Of a stretch of 54,071 nucleotides of DNA, positions 9,276 to 17,461 are shown piece after piece. Position 1 is the first letter of the stretch; every line of letters begins with the position of its first letter. A model generated the notes under the pieces. It saw nothing but the letters and a program-made list of their open reading frames with translations. It was not told the DNA's origin and searched no databases. Both the position numbers and the translations under genes were made by a program. Location of the stretch: contig CAIKHZ010000067.1 of assembly GCA_903827375.1 (NCBI GenBank), positions 1-54,071 on the forward strand. The letters run 5' to 3'. Source of the stretch: Akkermansiaceae bacterium (GTDB lineage Bacteria > Verrucomicrobiota > Verrucomicrobiia > Verrucomicrobiales > Akkermansiaceae).

Positions 9276-10018
9276 CCGCCCCGCTCGCCTCGTCGATTGA
9301 CATTGTCTGGATCATTTGTGTGTTTGGGTATTCGGGGCAGCGCGGGATGGCACAAAGGAGGTTTCCTCAATTCATGCTCATCTTCCTTTGCGCCTTGGCG
9401 GCTTTGCGCGAGATATTCTTTCTGAAAAAAGACATGGACCGCCTGCGCTCCGAGTTCGGCGACTCTAATGTGATAGGGGCACTTCCCTTCCAGCACTGAA
9501 ATAGCCACCGGTGCCAACCCCGGGAAAGTCCGCTGACTCGCGGGCTACCACAGTGTCAACAATTGGTTGCGGATGACGAATCAGCCTAGGACGATGGCAA
9601 CAGGGGGAGACCCAGCTCCCCAAGAGAAGGGACTGACCGACACCTTTGAAGCCGATCCTGTTAGATATATCTGCGTGACAGTCACCCATAACAGCTCCAA
9701 CCCTGGCGTTGATCTGGTGGAACTCCGCGCCTGGGGGGCGGCAGCGCGGGCAAGTGATCCTCCATCGGACTATGGCCCCGGTGGATTGTGTCACGCCTGG
9801 GTACGTCCCGGACAACGCAGCCGTGAACCTTATGATGTCCATATATTATACATCTGGTACCGCCATTATTTTTCTTCCGGCCGCCTGCCTGCATTGCTAG
9901 CCTAGGGATCGTCAGACGGTCTGACGGCAAATCCTCGTGCTGATGAACCCATCAGGAACAACCCAATTCGTTCAGTCCCTGCAAACCGGTCTCCTGAAGC
10001 CACAAGAACACAAACACC
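9276..10018 (+). other. Gene-poor decay region
   Basis: 743 bases with no intact gene. It holds sequence of the kind often seen in intergenic repeats (TTGCGCCTTGGCGGC-TTTGCGCGAG around 9388-9413), a short fragment resembling the end of a discoidin domain (9639-9740, listed separately) and, close to the right end, the leader of the gene at 10019. Several overlapping short open frames exist but none looks like a complete protein. Confidence 0.5.
9639..9740 (+). pseudogene. Fragment resembling the C-terminal end of an F5/8 type C (discoidin) domain
   Basis: The translation TFEADPVRYICVTVTHNSSN then PGVDLVELRAWG matches the pattern of the last strands of discoidin carbohydrate-binding domains (…ARYVRVTVT…N…VHIVELRVYG). 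No other part of such a domain is present on either side and no signal peptide precedes it. It is best read as the relic of a deleted secreted-protein gene. The family call rests on pattern recognition of about 30 residues. Confidence 0.4.
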
Positions 10019-12952
10019 ATGACTATGATTAAATGTCGAATTCCCATGAAAGACAATCATGCTGACCATCCGCTCGGACTCGCTCTGAGACAACTCGCCC
10101 TGGCAACCACGGTCGCCGCAGCACTGGGCCTGAGCACCACCCAGGCAGCCATCAGCGTCGGCGCCACGGGCAGCGGCGTCCAAGCATTCGCGTCACTTCC
10201 CGCCAATACCGCCTGGTCAACCATGACCTGGACGGGCGGCGTGGCCGATATCACCGACGCCACTACCCTGGATGCGGCAGTGCAAACGCTCGCCGCCAGC
10301 AGCATCACCAGTACACTTGGCTCGTCCACCACCAATCCGCCGAGTGCCAACGCGATCGCCCGCTTCAACGGCACGTTGTTTGCTCTGCAGATGCGGCCCA
10401 CCAACACCGTCAAAGGCTGCGTTCTGATGGCCACACTGGCGAATGCCACGGGCGGTGGCATCGACAATTTGGAAATCTCCTACGACTTCGGCGGACCGGC
10501 GGCTGGCACCGAATCGGTTGCCGGACTGCGCGCCTACTACAGCCTCACCGGCTTGACGGGCAGTTGGACGTCGATCCCCGCATTCTGCACCGCCACCACA
10601 GGCCACCTGCAGACGGTTGTCCCGCTCAGTTCGACTTGGGCCAACGCGGCCACGATGTATGTGCTGTGGGTGGATGACACGACCGCCTTAACTGGCAACA
10701 ATGCGCTCTTCACGACGCTCGACAATGTGAGTTTCGCGAAAGCGGGGACCGCCGCCGCCATTAGCGCCTTCAATTTCGGCTTGCCCGCCTATGGTGCGGC
10801 CACGATCGTCGGCACTGCGATTTCCCTGAACGTCCCGGCCGGAACCGATGTGACGGCCCTCACGCCCAGCTTCACTTTGTCCAACGGTGCCACCTGCGAC
10901 AAGGTTTCGGGCGGTCCCACAACCTACGACTTCAGCACCACTCCGCAAACCTACACCGTCACCTCGGCAGTCGGCACTCCTGTGGCCTATACCGTGACGG
11001 TTAACTTCAATACGGTGGTCGATATCAGTAATACGCTGACTCCTTGGGAACCCGCGAATACTGGCGCAGGGGTTAGGCCCAATGTCGTGGTTGGCACCAC
11101 CGGCAATTTCGGCAGGTTGGTTGGACTCACCCAGACTCACTGGGGTAGCGGCGGATTCACAACTCCCCTGATTCTCAATGGCAACACCCTCATCCTCGAC
11201 AGTGGCGGTGGCAATACCGCGAACTATGCCGGGCCCATCTCCGGTGCCGGTGCTGTGACCATCCAAAATAACGGCCAAACCATTGGCGGCAGCCTCGGCA
11301 ATACTTATACAGGCACGACCAGCGTGAAAACCGTTGTGACCCTCAACAAGAGTTCCGGCAACGCCCTTTGCGGCACCATCACGGGAACTGGCGCCGTTAT
11401 CACGTGGTCCGCCAGCGATCAGATTGACGACACCTCGGACGTCACCCTTAACTCGACTTCCCACCTGATTCTTGGAGCCCACACCGAAACGATCAGCAAA
11501 TTGTACTTGGTGACAGGTGCCTACGTGGATACGGCCGCAGGAGGCATCCTCAAAGTGTCCGAACTCTATCTGAACGGCGTACAACAAGCGCATGTTGGCA
11601 AAGGTTCCGGCGACGGATTTGTTCTGGGCACCGGCTATATCGACGTCGCGAACTCCGGCCCGCCGGTCATCGCGACCGTGCCCGACAAGCCGACCATTCC
11701 TGTGCCGACAAACGGGACCACCGGCCTCCATCCGATGTTTGTCACCCTGCTCGATTGGGCCGACGCTGCCGGTGCCACCAGCTACGACGTTTACTTGTGG
11801 GATGCCTCGGGGGCGAAGCCGGGGACACCGACTGCGACCGTGCCCCTTAGCCAGTATGCGCCCACTCTCCCGCTGAATTCGAATGCTACCTACAACTGGC
11901 AGGTGGTCGCCCAGAACGCCGTCGGCCCAACGAACGGGGATGTTTGGACCTTCACCACGACGGACGCAACTTACGTCAGCAATGTGCTCACCCCCTGGGA
12001 ACCTGCCAATACTGGTGCAGGGGTCAGGATTGACACCTTCATTCCCTCGGGTGGCGCAGCGCTGCTGGTTGGTCTCACACAGACCCATTGGGGTAGTGGC
12101 GGCTTCTCAAGGGCTGTTGATCTCAATGGCAACACCCTCATCCTCGACAGTGGCGGCGGCAACGGCGCGAACTATGCCGGGCCCATCTCCGGTGCCGGTA
12201 CGGTGACTATCCAAAACAACGGCCAAACCATTGGCGGCAGCCTCGGCAATACTTATACCGGCACGACCAATGTGAGAACCGTTGTGACCCTCAACAAGAG
12301 TTCCGGCAACGCCCTCTGCGGCACCATCACGGGAACCGGGGCCGTTATCACGTGGGCCGCCAACGATCAGATTAACGACGCCTCGTCCGTCACCCTTGCC
12401 TCGGGTTCCTCCCTCGCGCTGGCAGGCCACACGGAAACCATCGCCAGCCTGACGCTGGCAACCGGCACCTCCGTGAATACCGGCAGCGGTGGCGTACTCA
12501 CTGTCACCAATCTGACAGTCGGTGGCTCGCTCATGCCCTCCGATACCTATACCTCGTCCAATTCCAGCTTCGTCACTGGCACCGGCAGCGTGGTCGTTCC
12601 CGCCGTCGGCACCCCGTATGAAATCTGGGCGGTCACCAACGCGGGCGGCCAGACCCCTGGCGAGGATTCCAACCACGACGGCGTGCAAAACGGCGTCGCC
12701 TTCTTCATGGGCATGAATGGCCTAACCACCAACCCGGGCGTGGTCAATGGCAAGGTGACATGGCCCAATGGCGGCAACATCCCGAGTTCTGCCTACGGCA
12801 CCAAGTTCGTCGTCCAAACCTCGACAGACCTCGTGAATTGGGCGGATGTTCTCGTTGGCGATTTGAATCTCAACAACACCTCGGGCTCGGTTGCCTACAC
12901 CCTGCCCACCGGCGAGGTCAAGCAATTCTGCCGCTTGTCGGTCACCCCATAA
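10019..12952 (+). CDS. Secreted autotransporter-type repeat protein with Fn3-like module
   Basis: Predicted exported protein of 977 residues, function unknown. A signal peptide lies within residues 10-44 (LALATTVAAALGL...TTQA). Two homologous ~150-residue blocks (about 341-488 and 651-808) carry NGNTLILDSGGG, GPISGAG-VTIQNNGQT and LGNTYTGTT, the pattern of autotransporter-associated beta-strand repeats. Their cores are near-identical even at DNA level. A fibronectin-III-like module (about 548-648, LDWADAAGATSYDVYLW...YNWQVVAQN) separates them and matches modules in the giant protein at 18521-28966. The C-terminal module (861-977) is shared with the protein at 4858. No outer-membrane beta-barrel is present, so export is not by classical type V autotransport. 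An alternative start is the ATG at 10046; neither has a Shine-Dalgarno. Confidence 0.82.
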   Translation: MTMIKCRIPMKDNHADHPLGLALRQLALATTVAAALGLSTTQAAISVGATGSGVQAFASLPANTAWSTMTWTGGVADITDATTLDAAVQTLAASSITSTLGSSTTNPPSANAIARFNGTLFALQMRPTNTVKGCVLMATLANATGGGIDNLEISYDFGGPAAGTESVAGLRAYYSLTGLTGSWTSIPAFCTATTGHLQTVVPLSSTWANAATMYVLWVDDTTALTGNNALFTTLDNVSFAKAGTAAAISAFNFGLPAYGAATIVGTAISLNVPAGTDVTALTPSFTLSNGATCDKVSGGPTTYDFSTTPQTYTVTSAVGTPVAYTVTVNFNTVVDISNTLTPWEPANTGAGVRPNVVVGTTGNFGRLVGLTQTHWGSGGFTTPLILNGNTLILDSGGGNTANYAGPISGAGAVTIQNNGQTIGGSLGNTYTGTTSVKTVVTLNKSSGNALCGTITGTGAVITWSASDQIDDTSDVTLNSTSHLILGAHTETISKLYLVTGAYVDTAAGGILKVSELYLNGVQQAHVGKGSGDGFVLGTGYIDVANSGPPVIATVPDKPTIPVPTNGTTGLHPMFVTLLDWADAAGATSYDVYLWDASGAKPGTPTATVPLSQYAPTLPLNSNATYNWQVVAQNAVGPTNGDVWTFTTTDATYVSNVLTPWEPANTGAGVRIDTFIPSGGAALLVGLTQTHWGSGGFSRAVDLNGNTLILDSGGGNGANYAGPISGAGTVTIQNNGQTIGGSLGNTYTGTTNVRTVVTLNKSSGNALCGTITGTGAVITWAANDQINDASSVTLASGSSLALAGHTETIASLTLATGTSVNTGSGGVLTVTNLTVGGSLMPSDTYTSSNSSFVTGTGSVVVPAVGTPYEIWAVTNAGGQTPGEDSNHDGVQNGVAFFMGMNGLTTNPGVVNGKVTWPNGGNIPSSAYGTKFVVQTSTDLVNWADVLVGDLNLNNTSGSVAYTLPTGEVKQFCRLSVTP
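11174..11407 (+). repeat. Intragenic direct repeat, copy 1
   Basis: This 234-base segment recurs at 12122-12355, 948 bases downstream, with few differences and no length change. It encodes the beta-strand repeat core from LNGNTLILDSGGG to TGTGAVITW. Such similarity within one gene suggests recent duplication or gene conversion. Confidence 0.9.
12122..12355 (+). repeat. Intragenic direct repeat, copy 2
   Basis: Second copy of the segment at 11174-11407. Differences are scattered and often synonymous, which suggests the protein sequence is kept under selection after duplication. Confidence 0.9.
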
Positions 12953-12976
12953 GAGCCCGGATTACCGGAATTTCCC

Positions 12977-13005
12977 AGGTGGCAGCCCGTCCCGGGTTGC
13001 CACCT
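12977..13005 (+). terminator. Strong terminator-like hairpin
   Basis: AGGTGGCA...TGCCACCT (8 bp) continues inward through a G-T pair to CCCG/CGGG, leaving a 3-base loop, 24 bases after the stop of the gene at 10019. GTTTG follows rather than a full T-run. It probably ends transcription of the repeat-protein gene before the esterase gene at 13123. Confidence 0.6.
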
Positions 13006-13122
13006 GTTTGATCGTGTATCTGAGTCGCCTCGTGCTTTTGGCGCAGAGCAGCGAATTGTGAAAGGATGGCCGCTAGTTGCCAAGTATCTGCTGACACTTG
13101 TCACGGATTCTTTTCTATCATC

Positions 13123-14439
13123 ATGAAATCGCTGTTACTGACGTTGCTGATGGGGTGCTGGACGGTGGCGGCCGCCGCACCATGGAGCCAGCCCACTGAA
13201 TTGCGGGCGTGGACGGCCAAGACCGGCCACAAGTTGGAGGCCAAAGCCGTGCAAATTGCCGATGGCAAGGTGCAACTCGAGCGCGCCGACGGCTCCAAGG
13301 TAATCGTCGAGCTCGACAAATTCATCGATGCCGATCAGGCGATTCTGCGCAAGCAATTTGACCAGAGCGGTCCCGTAGCGCCCCCCCCGCCTGCAGCCAC
13401 TCCTGAGGGCGTTGACACTCCGCCGCCTGCGACGGTTCCGGCTGACAAGCCCACAGCGGGCATCGCCGCCGATGATCTTCCCTATCCGCTGGGCCAGGCC
13501 ACCGCCGAAATCCCCTGCGGTGAGGCCGTGAGTTACTTTTTGTATCTACCTAACAGCCTGCGCAAAGGCGTCAAGCACCCGGTGTTGTTCGTGATGGGCC
13601 CGGGCGGTGGTTCCGCCGGCGATGCCGACCGCTACCGAGCGGGTGCCGAGCGCAACCGCTGGATCATCGCCATCTCCAAGCAATCCAGGAACGGGTTTGA
13701 GGGCAGCCAGGACGCGGTTGATGCCATGATCCGGCACGTCACCACCAAACTGCCGATCAACAAGAAGCGGATGTATGTGACGGGTTTTTCAGGGGGGGCG
13801 CGCATGGCGTTTGCCACCGCCGGGGCCAATAAGGAAATTGCCGGCGTGATCGCCTGCGGGGCGGGCGGCCACTTGGGCAGTGCCCACCAGGTCGCTTACG
13901 GGCTGGATGGCAGCAATTGCTTCAACCGCACCGACATGTCCAATTGCTTCAAGGGATTTAAGGGCCGCGACCATGTCCTGCGGTTTTTCCCGGGACAGCA
14001 CGAGTGGGCGGGCGAGGAACTCTGCGATGATGCCATCACCCACCTCAATGGCCTGTTCTTGTTCGCTAACCGGGTGGACTACCCCGATGACTGGGCCGCC
14101 TACACCGCACAGGTCGGCACCTTGGTCGAGCAGTCCGCCAAGACAGCTCCAATGCGGGCTTATATGTGGTCGAGTTTTCTAACGGGCCACGGAGTCAAGG
14201 AGCCGAAGCTTGCCTCGCTGCATGCCACCCTCAGTCAGAGTGAGGTCAACAAGCTCTATGTGAAAGGCCTCGCCGACGTGAGCGAGTTTGCGCAGAAAAA
14301 TTTTGGTGGCAGCAGTGGCTCGCAATGGAAGGCCGACCCGAAGGTGGCTGCGGCCTGCAAGCGGGAAGCAAAAAAATTTGCTGGCACGCCGTGGGAGGAG
14401 GTCCTCAACCTGATGGCCGGCGACGCTCAGAAGTTTTAG
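13123..14439 (+). CDS. Secreted SHD1-domain alpha/beta-hydrolase (esterase-like)
   Basis: 438-residue exported protein. The signal peptide is about residues 1-19 (MKSLLLTLLMGCWTVAAAA). An SHD1-like domain follows (about 26-80: LRAWTAKTGHKLEAKAVQI...GSKVIVELDKFIDADQ), then a Pro-rich linker (81-120) and an alpha/beta-hydrolase domain (about 121-330). The nucleophile is Ser223 in GFSGGAR (GxSxG). His293 in GQHEWAGEE is a candidate catalytic histidine. The hydrolase part resembles poly(3-hydroxybutyrate) depolymerase/feruloyl-esterase-like enzymes, so ester cleavage on polysaccharide or polyester is inferred; the substrate is unknown. Fusion of SHD1 to hydrolases is common in Planctomycetes and Verrucomicrobia. 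The start is set at 13123 because the signal peptide begins there, although the frame is open from 13066. Confidence 0.8.
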   Translation: MKSLLLTLLMGCWTVAAAAPWSQPTELRAWTAKTGHKLEAKAVQIADGKVQLERADGSKVIVELDKFIDADQAILRKQFDQSGPVAPPPPAATPEGVDTPPPATVPADKPTAGIAADDLPYPLGQATAEIPCGEAVSYFLYLPNSLRKGVKHPVLFVMGPGGGSAGDADRYRAGAERNRWIIAISKQSRNGFEGSQDAVDAMIRHVTTKLPINKKRMYVTGFSGGARMAFATAGANKEIAGVIACGAGGHLGSAHQVAYGLDGSNCFNRTDMSNCFKGFKGRDHVLRFFPGQHEWAGEELCDDAITHLNGLFLFANRVDYPDDWAAYTAQVGTLVEQSAKTAPMRAYMWSSFLTGHGVKEPKLASLHATLSQSEVNKLYVKGLADVSEFAQKNFGGSSGSQWKADPKVAAACKREAKKFAGTPWEEVLNLMAGDAQKF

Positions 14440-14593
14440 CCGCCCGTCAGGGTGACGTCTGGCAGGGTGCGGTCGATGGTGGATCCTCACAGTCAGGTTT
14501 CGAGTCGGAACCTCATGGAGCCTGACGCGTCGTGCGCCGTTGGTTTGATCATGAGGATTCTCCCGTTTTTCATTTCCTTCGAGGAAACCATCA

Positions 14594-17050
14594 TCAGTCG
14601 GCCTCATCGAATCCCAGATTCTCACCGTCATGAAAAACGACCCCGATTTGTTCCATACCACCGTGGCGGCCGTTGTACCAGAGCAGCCATTTCGCTCCGT
14701 CGAAGATGGCGTATGGTTTGTAGCATGCATCGTGATCCCATTTATCGCCCCCTGGAAAGATGATTGGGTTTCTTGGATGGCGCTGCCAATTTGTGATACC
14801 ATCCTTGCTGCGAGCGAGGCAGATCCGCGCCGTGGATTCATCCTGGAACCCAATGTAAAACATGATATACCAATCGCCGCGCTTCTCAACCTGGCAGGCC
14901 GTCACCTTGTGCTTCTCCCACGGATTGCCCGGCTTAGAAACGAAGATCGGGTTGCCCTCATGCTTCGTCCACGTCAAACCGTCGGGGCTGGAAGCGTAAC
15001 CGATCGCATTCGGCTCGTTTTGTTCTCCGCCGGAATACCACATCCGAAAGAGCTTCGCGGGTTCATCCCACAGCAGCGACGGACACATGACGGCAATGTC
15101 TTTTTCCCATGGTTGATCCGGAGAGAGCACCGGTTTGTCGCTCATGCGTTTCCACGTTACGCCGTCGGAACTGGTGGCATAGCCGATCCTGGACTGGCCA
15201 CGGGCCTGGCCGGTGTACCACATGTGATAGGTGTCGCCCCGTTTGAGGACACATGGCCGATTGATATCATCTTCCCAACCCGTTTCATCGCGTGGACCAA
15301 GCACGATCCGAGGCGGTTCGCTCCAATGAATCCCGTCCTTGCTTTCAACTAACGCAACGGATTTTTTTGGACGCCACGAAAGCCACATTCGGTACGCACC
15401 GTTTTCTCGCATCACCGAAACATCAAAACATGTGCCGTATTGCCCGCCCATCACAGGATTACCCTCGTATTTCTGCCAGCCCCCCGATGTTTCGCGAAGA
15501 GTGGGGGACGGCAATTGTCCAGTGAGATGCATGAGCTGCTCCGACGCGGCAAATTTCTTGCCACCGGCGAACAAGCGAAGACCTTTGCCCTGGCCGTCGC
15601 GTTGTTTGGTCTCGTCGAAGAGAATTGTGAGTGACTTGCGGTGATCGGGGATCTGATCGAGGCTGAAGGAATCCCAGGCCGCAGAGTTCGAGACAGTTGC
15701 CTGGGAAACTTCCTCGTCGCTGTGGTTGAACTCATCGGCGGAATGCCTGAAATTCCCGACTTTGAGCGGGATCGGTTGAGCGGCTGGTTCAACGGGCTTG
15801 CCGAGGCAGTAGAGGTTGCCAAGTGTTCGGATGAATATCTGGCCACGGCTGATGGCGGGAGACGCGTAGCATTCCTCGCCAAGGTCATTCCTTGCGACCA
15901 ACTCGAACTTAGGGCCGGCTTTGAGCACAAACATCTTGCCATCGTCATCAAGGAAATAAAGGTACCCGCCTGCGGCAACCGCCGACGCACTGTGATGTCG
16001 GCCGAGCTTTTCCTGCCACATCCGCTTCCCGGTCTTCGCCTCAAAGCAAGTGGTTAGGCCGCGGTCTGCGACGACGAAGAAATACTTTCCGTGGGCGATC
16101 GGTGAGGGAACGTAGGATACGCCCTGGGTGTCTCGCCAAGCGATGTGGGTGTCGGTGACGTTGCCCGTGCCGTCCGGTCGGATGGCGACGATATGCAAGT
16201 CCGGGAACCCACCCGTGACAAAAAAGATGTCGTCTGTGAATACGACGCCGGCGACAAACTGCTCGGTCGGGCCATCGATGAGCCAGAAGGGATTGCCTGT
16301 GTCGGGATCATAACTGGCGACACATTTGCTGCCGCTGAGGACCATCTGCGGTTTTCCGGCGGCTTGGAAAATGGTTGGGGTGCAGTAGGATCGTGTGCGG
16401 TTCGGCCGGTCCGTGCGCCAAATTTCCCTGCCGGTGATCTTATCAAGGGCGACAATGCAGGCGGGAGCGTCCTGATCGCAATTGAGGATAATCGAGTTTT
16501 TGTACGGCACGGGCGAACTGCAAAAGCCGTGCACGGAGGCGAATGTGCCGGGTGATTTACGCCAGAGTTCCTTCCCGGTCATGTCATAACAGACGACCAC
16601 GATGTCGCGTGCCTGAAGAAACGCGACCCAAACGCGCTGGCCATCGGTGGCAGGTGTGCCGCTGGCGCAACTGTTGAGATTATGCATTTTCTCCGGTGCT
16701 GCGCTCACCACGGTTTTCTCCCAGAGTCTCTTGCCGCTGAGCCGGTCGAGGCACATCAAGACGCGCTCGTTGCCTTGTTCGATATAGGTGGTGACGAAAA
16801 TGCGGTCACCCCAGATGACCGGCGATGAATGACCCACTCCAGGGATGGGGACTTTCCACGCGACGTTCTCGGTGCTGCTCCAACGGATCGGCACATTCGC
16901 TTCCTCGGATACTCCGTCGCCTCGCGATCCGCGCCAACACGGCCACTCGCCGGCCGATGCTGACGCAGTGAGCATCCAACTCGTTATCCAAGCGGCTTTG
17001 ATGGTGGCGCGGATGCTTCCTATGAGTTGGCTATTTGACTGAGAGCGCAT
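14594..17050 (-). CDS. PQQ-type beta-propeller fused to GH43/GH130-like five-blade propeller
   Basis: 818-residue protein with a likely signal peptide (about residues 1-33, AAWITSWMLTASASAG). The first part (about 35-415) is a BamB/quinoprotein-dehydrogenase-like propeller: it opens EWPCWRGSRGDGVSEE and has repeating LDRLSGKRLWEK, YDMTGKELWRK and LDKITGREIWR blade motifs. After a linker, the second part (about 520-815) has repeated RMWLSW, HMWYTGQ, RMWYSGG, IMFYIGFQ and LLWYNGR blade strands with DGxxW turns, as in GH43/GH32/GH130-type five-blade propellers. A sugar-binding or glycosidase role is inferred, but I could not identify catalytic carboxylates with confidence. The gene is convergent with the esterase gene and divergent from the acetylesterase gene at 17462. 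Confidence 0.8.
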   Translation of the reverse strand: MRSQSNSQLIGSIRATIKAAWITSWMLTASASAGEWPCWRGSRGDGVSEEANVPIRWSSTENVAWKVPIPGVGHSSPVIWGDRIFVTTYIEQGNERVLMCLDRLSGKRLWEKTVVSAAPEKMHNLNSCASGTPATDGQRVWVAFLQARDIVVVCYDMTGKELWRKSPGTFASVHGFCSSPVPYKNSIILNCDQDAPACIVALDKITGREIWRTDRPNRTRSYCTPTIFQAAGKPQMVLSGSKCVASYDPDTGNPFWLIDGPTEQFVAGVVFTDDIFFVTGGFPDLHIVAIRPDGTGNVTDTHIAWRDTQGVSYVPSPIAHGKYFFVVADRGLTTCFEAKTGKRMWQEKLGRHHSASAVAAGGYLYFLDDDGKMFVLKAGPKFELVARNDLGEECYASPAISRGQIFIRTLGNLYCLGKPVEPAAQPIPLKVGNFRHSADEFNHSDEEVSQATVSNSAAWDSFSLDQIPDHRKSLTILFDETKQRDGQGKGLRLFAGGKKFAASEQLMHLTGQLPSPTLRETSGGWQKYEGNPVMGGQYGTCFDVSVMRENGAYRMWLSWRPKKSVALVESKDGIHWSEPPRIVLGPRDETGWEDDINRPCVLKRGDTYHMWYTGQARGQSRIGYATSSDGVTWKRMSDKPVLSPDQPWEKDIAVMCPSLLWDEPAKLFRMWYSGGEQNEPNAIGYASSPDGLTWTKHEGNPIFVSKPGNPWEKHKVTACQVEKRGDWYIMFYIGFQDESTARICLARSKDGITNWQRHPRNPIIFPGGDKWDHDACYKPYAIFDGAKWLLWYNGRHGGMEQIGVVFHDGENLGFDEAD

Positions 17051-17205
17051 GAACCGAAGTGGCGGATTGAGTATCAGGGGGCACGTCCGTATGACATTCG
17101 GTCAACGCCTAAATGTCAAGGCTGGGTGAGGGTGGGAAAGGGGAATGTGCCGGGTGGTAGTGCGGGCAGGCCTCGAGTTCCAGTGGGCCGCCGTCCCAGC
17201 CAGCA

Positions 17206-17246
17206 ACACCGCCAACTGCGGGCGGTGTCGGTCGGAGGTCTTTTTT
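17206..17246 (+). terminator. Hairpin followed by T-run in leader region
   Basis: ACACCGCC (17206-17213) pairs perfectly with GGCGGTGT (17221-17228), loop AACTGCG; six T residues lie at 17241-17246, 12 bases further on. It looks like a terminator or attenuator, yet it sits between divergent genes, about 215 bases before the acetylesterase start, so it may act in that gene's leader. Confidence 0.4.
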
Positions 17247-17305
17247 GGATATTTTTCTGCATGTGTGTTCACCGGCGGGCAGCGTGCCGTGAACCCGTGA
17301 ACTGA

Positions 17306-17341
17306 TGAATATCATTCAAGTCATCGAAAGTTCATGAACTT
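17306..17341. promoter_or_regulatory. Cluster of operator-like palindromes
   Basis: TGAAT-ATC-ATTCA at 17306-17318 is a perfect dyad. AAGTTCATGAACTT at 17328-17341 is a perfect 14-base palindrome, and CTAC-ATC-GTAG follows immediately. Two GTGAAC words precede at about 17289-17301. They lie 120-155 bases before the acetylesterase start and are plausible transcription-factor sites. Confidence 0.45.
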
Positions 17342-17461
17342 CTACATCGTAGAGTCCGACCCAGAGTCAAGAAATTCAACTCCTCTTGCCCCGCCCTCCG
17401 GCACGACTGCCGGTGCGTTCAGCGGCTTTCCGGCCGAAAAACAACTACCTAACATTAAGAT

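Larger units (their letters stand above)
17051..17461. other. Divergent intergenic region with several dyads
   Basis: 411 non-coding bases between the minus-strand propeller gene and the plus-strand acetylesterase gene. It contains an 8-bp hairpin with a nearby T-run (17206-17246) and a cluster of palindromes (17306-17341), both listed separately. No gene is visible. Both flanking promoters should lie here. Confidence 0.6.

Noticed and set aside
10688-12088. 466-codon antisense frame in the repeat-protein gene
   Set aside because: It mirrors the repeats of the sense gene and includes their duplicated segments; no domain is recognisable.
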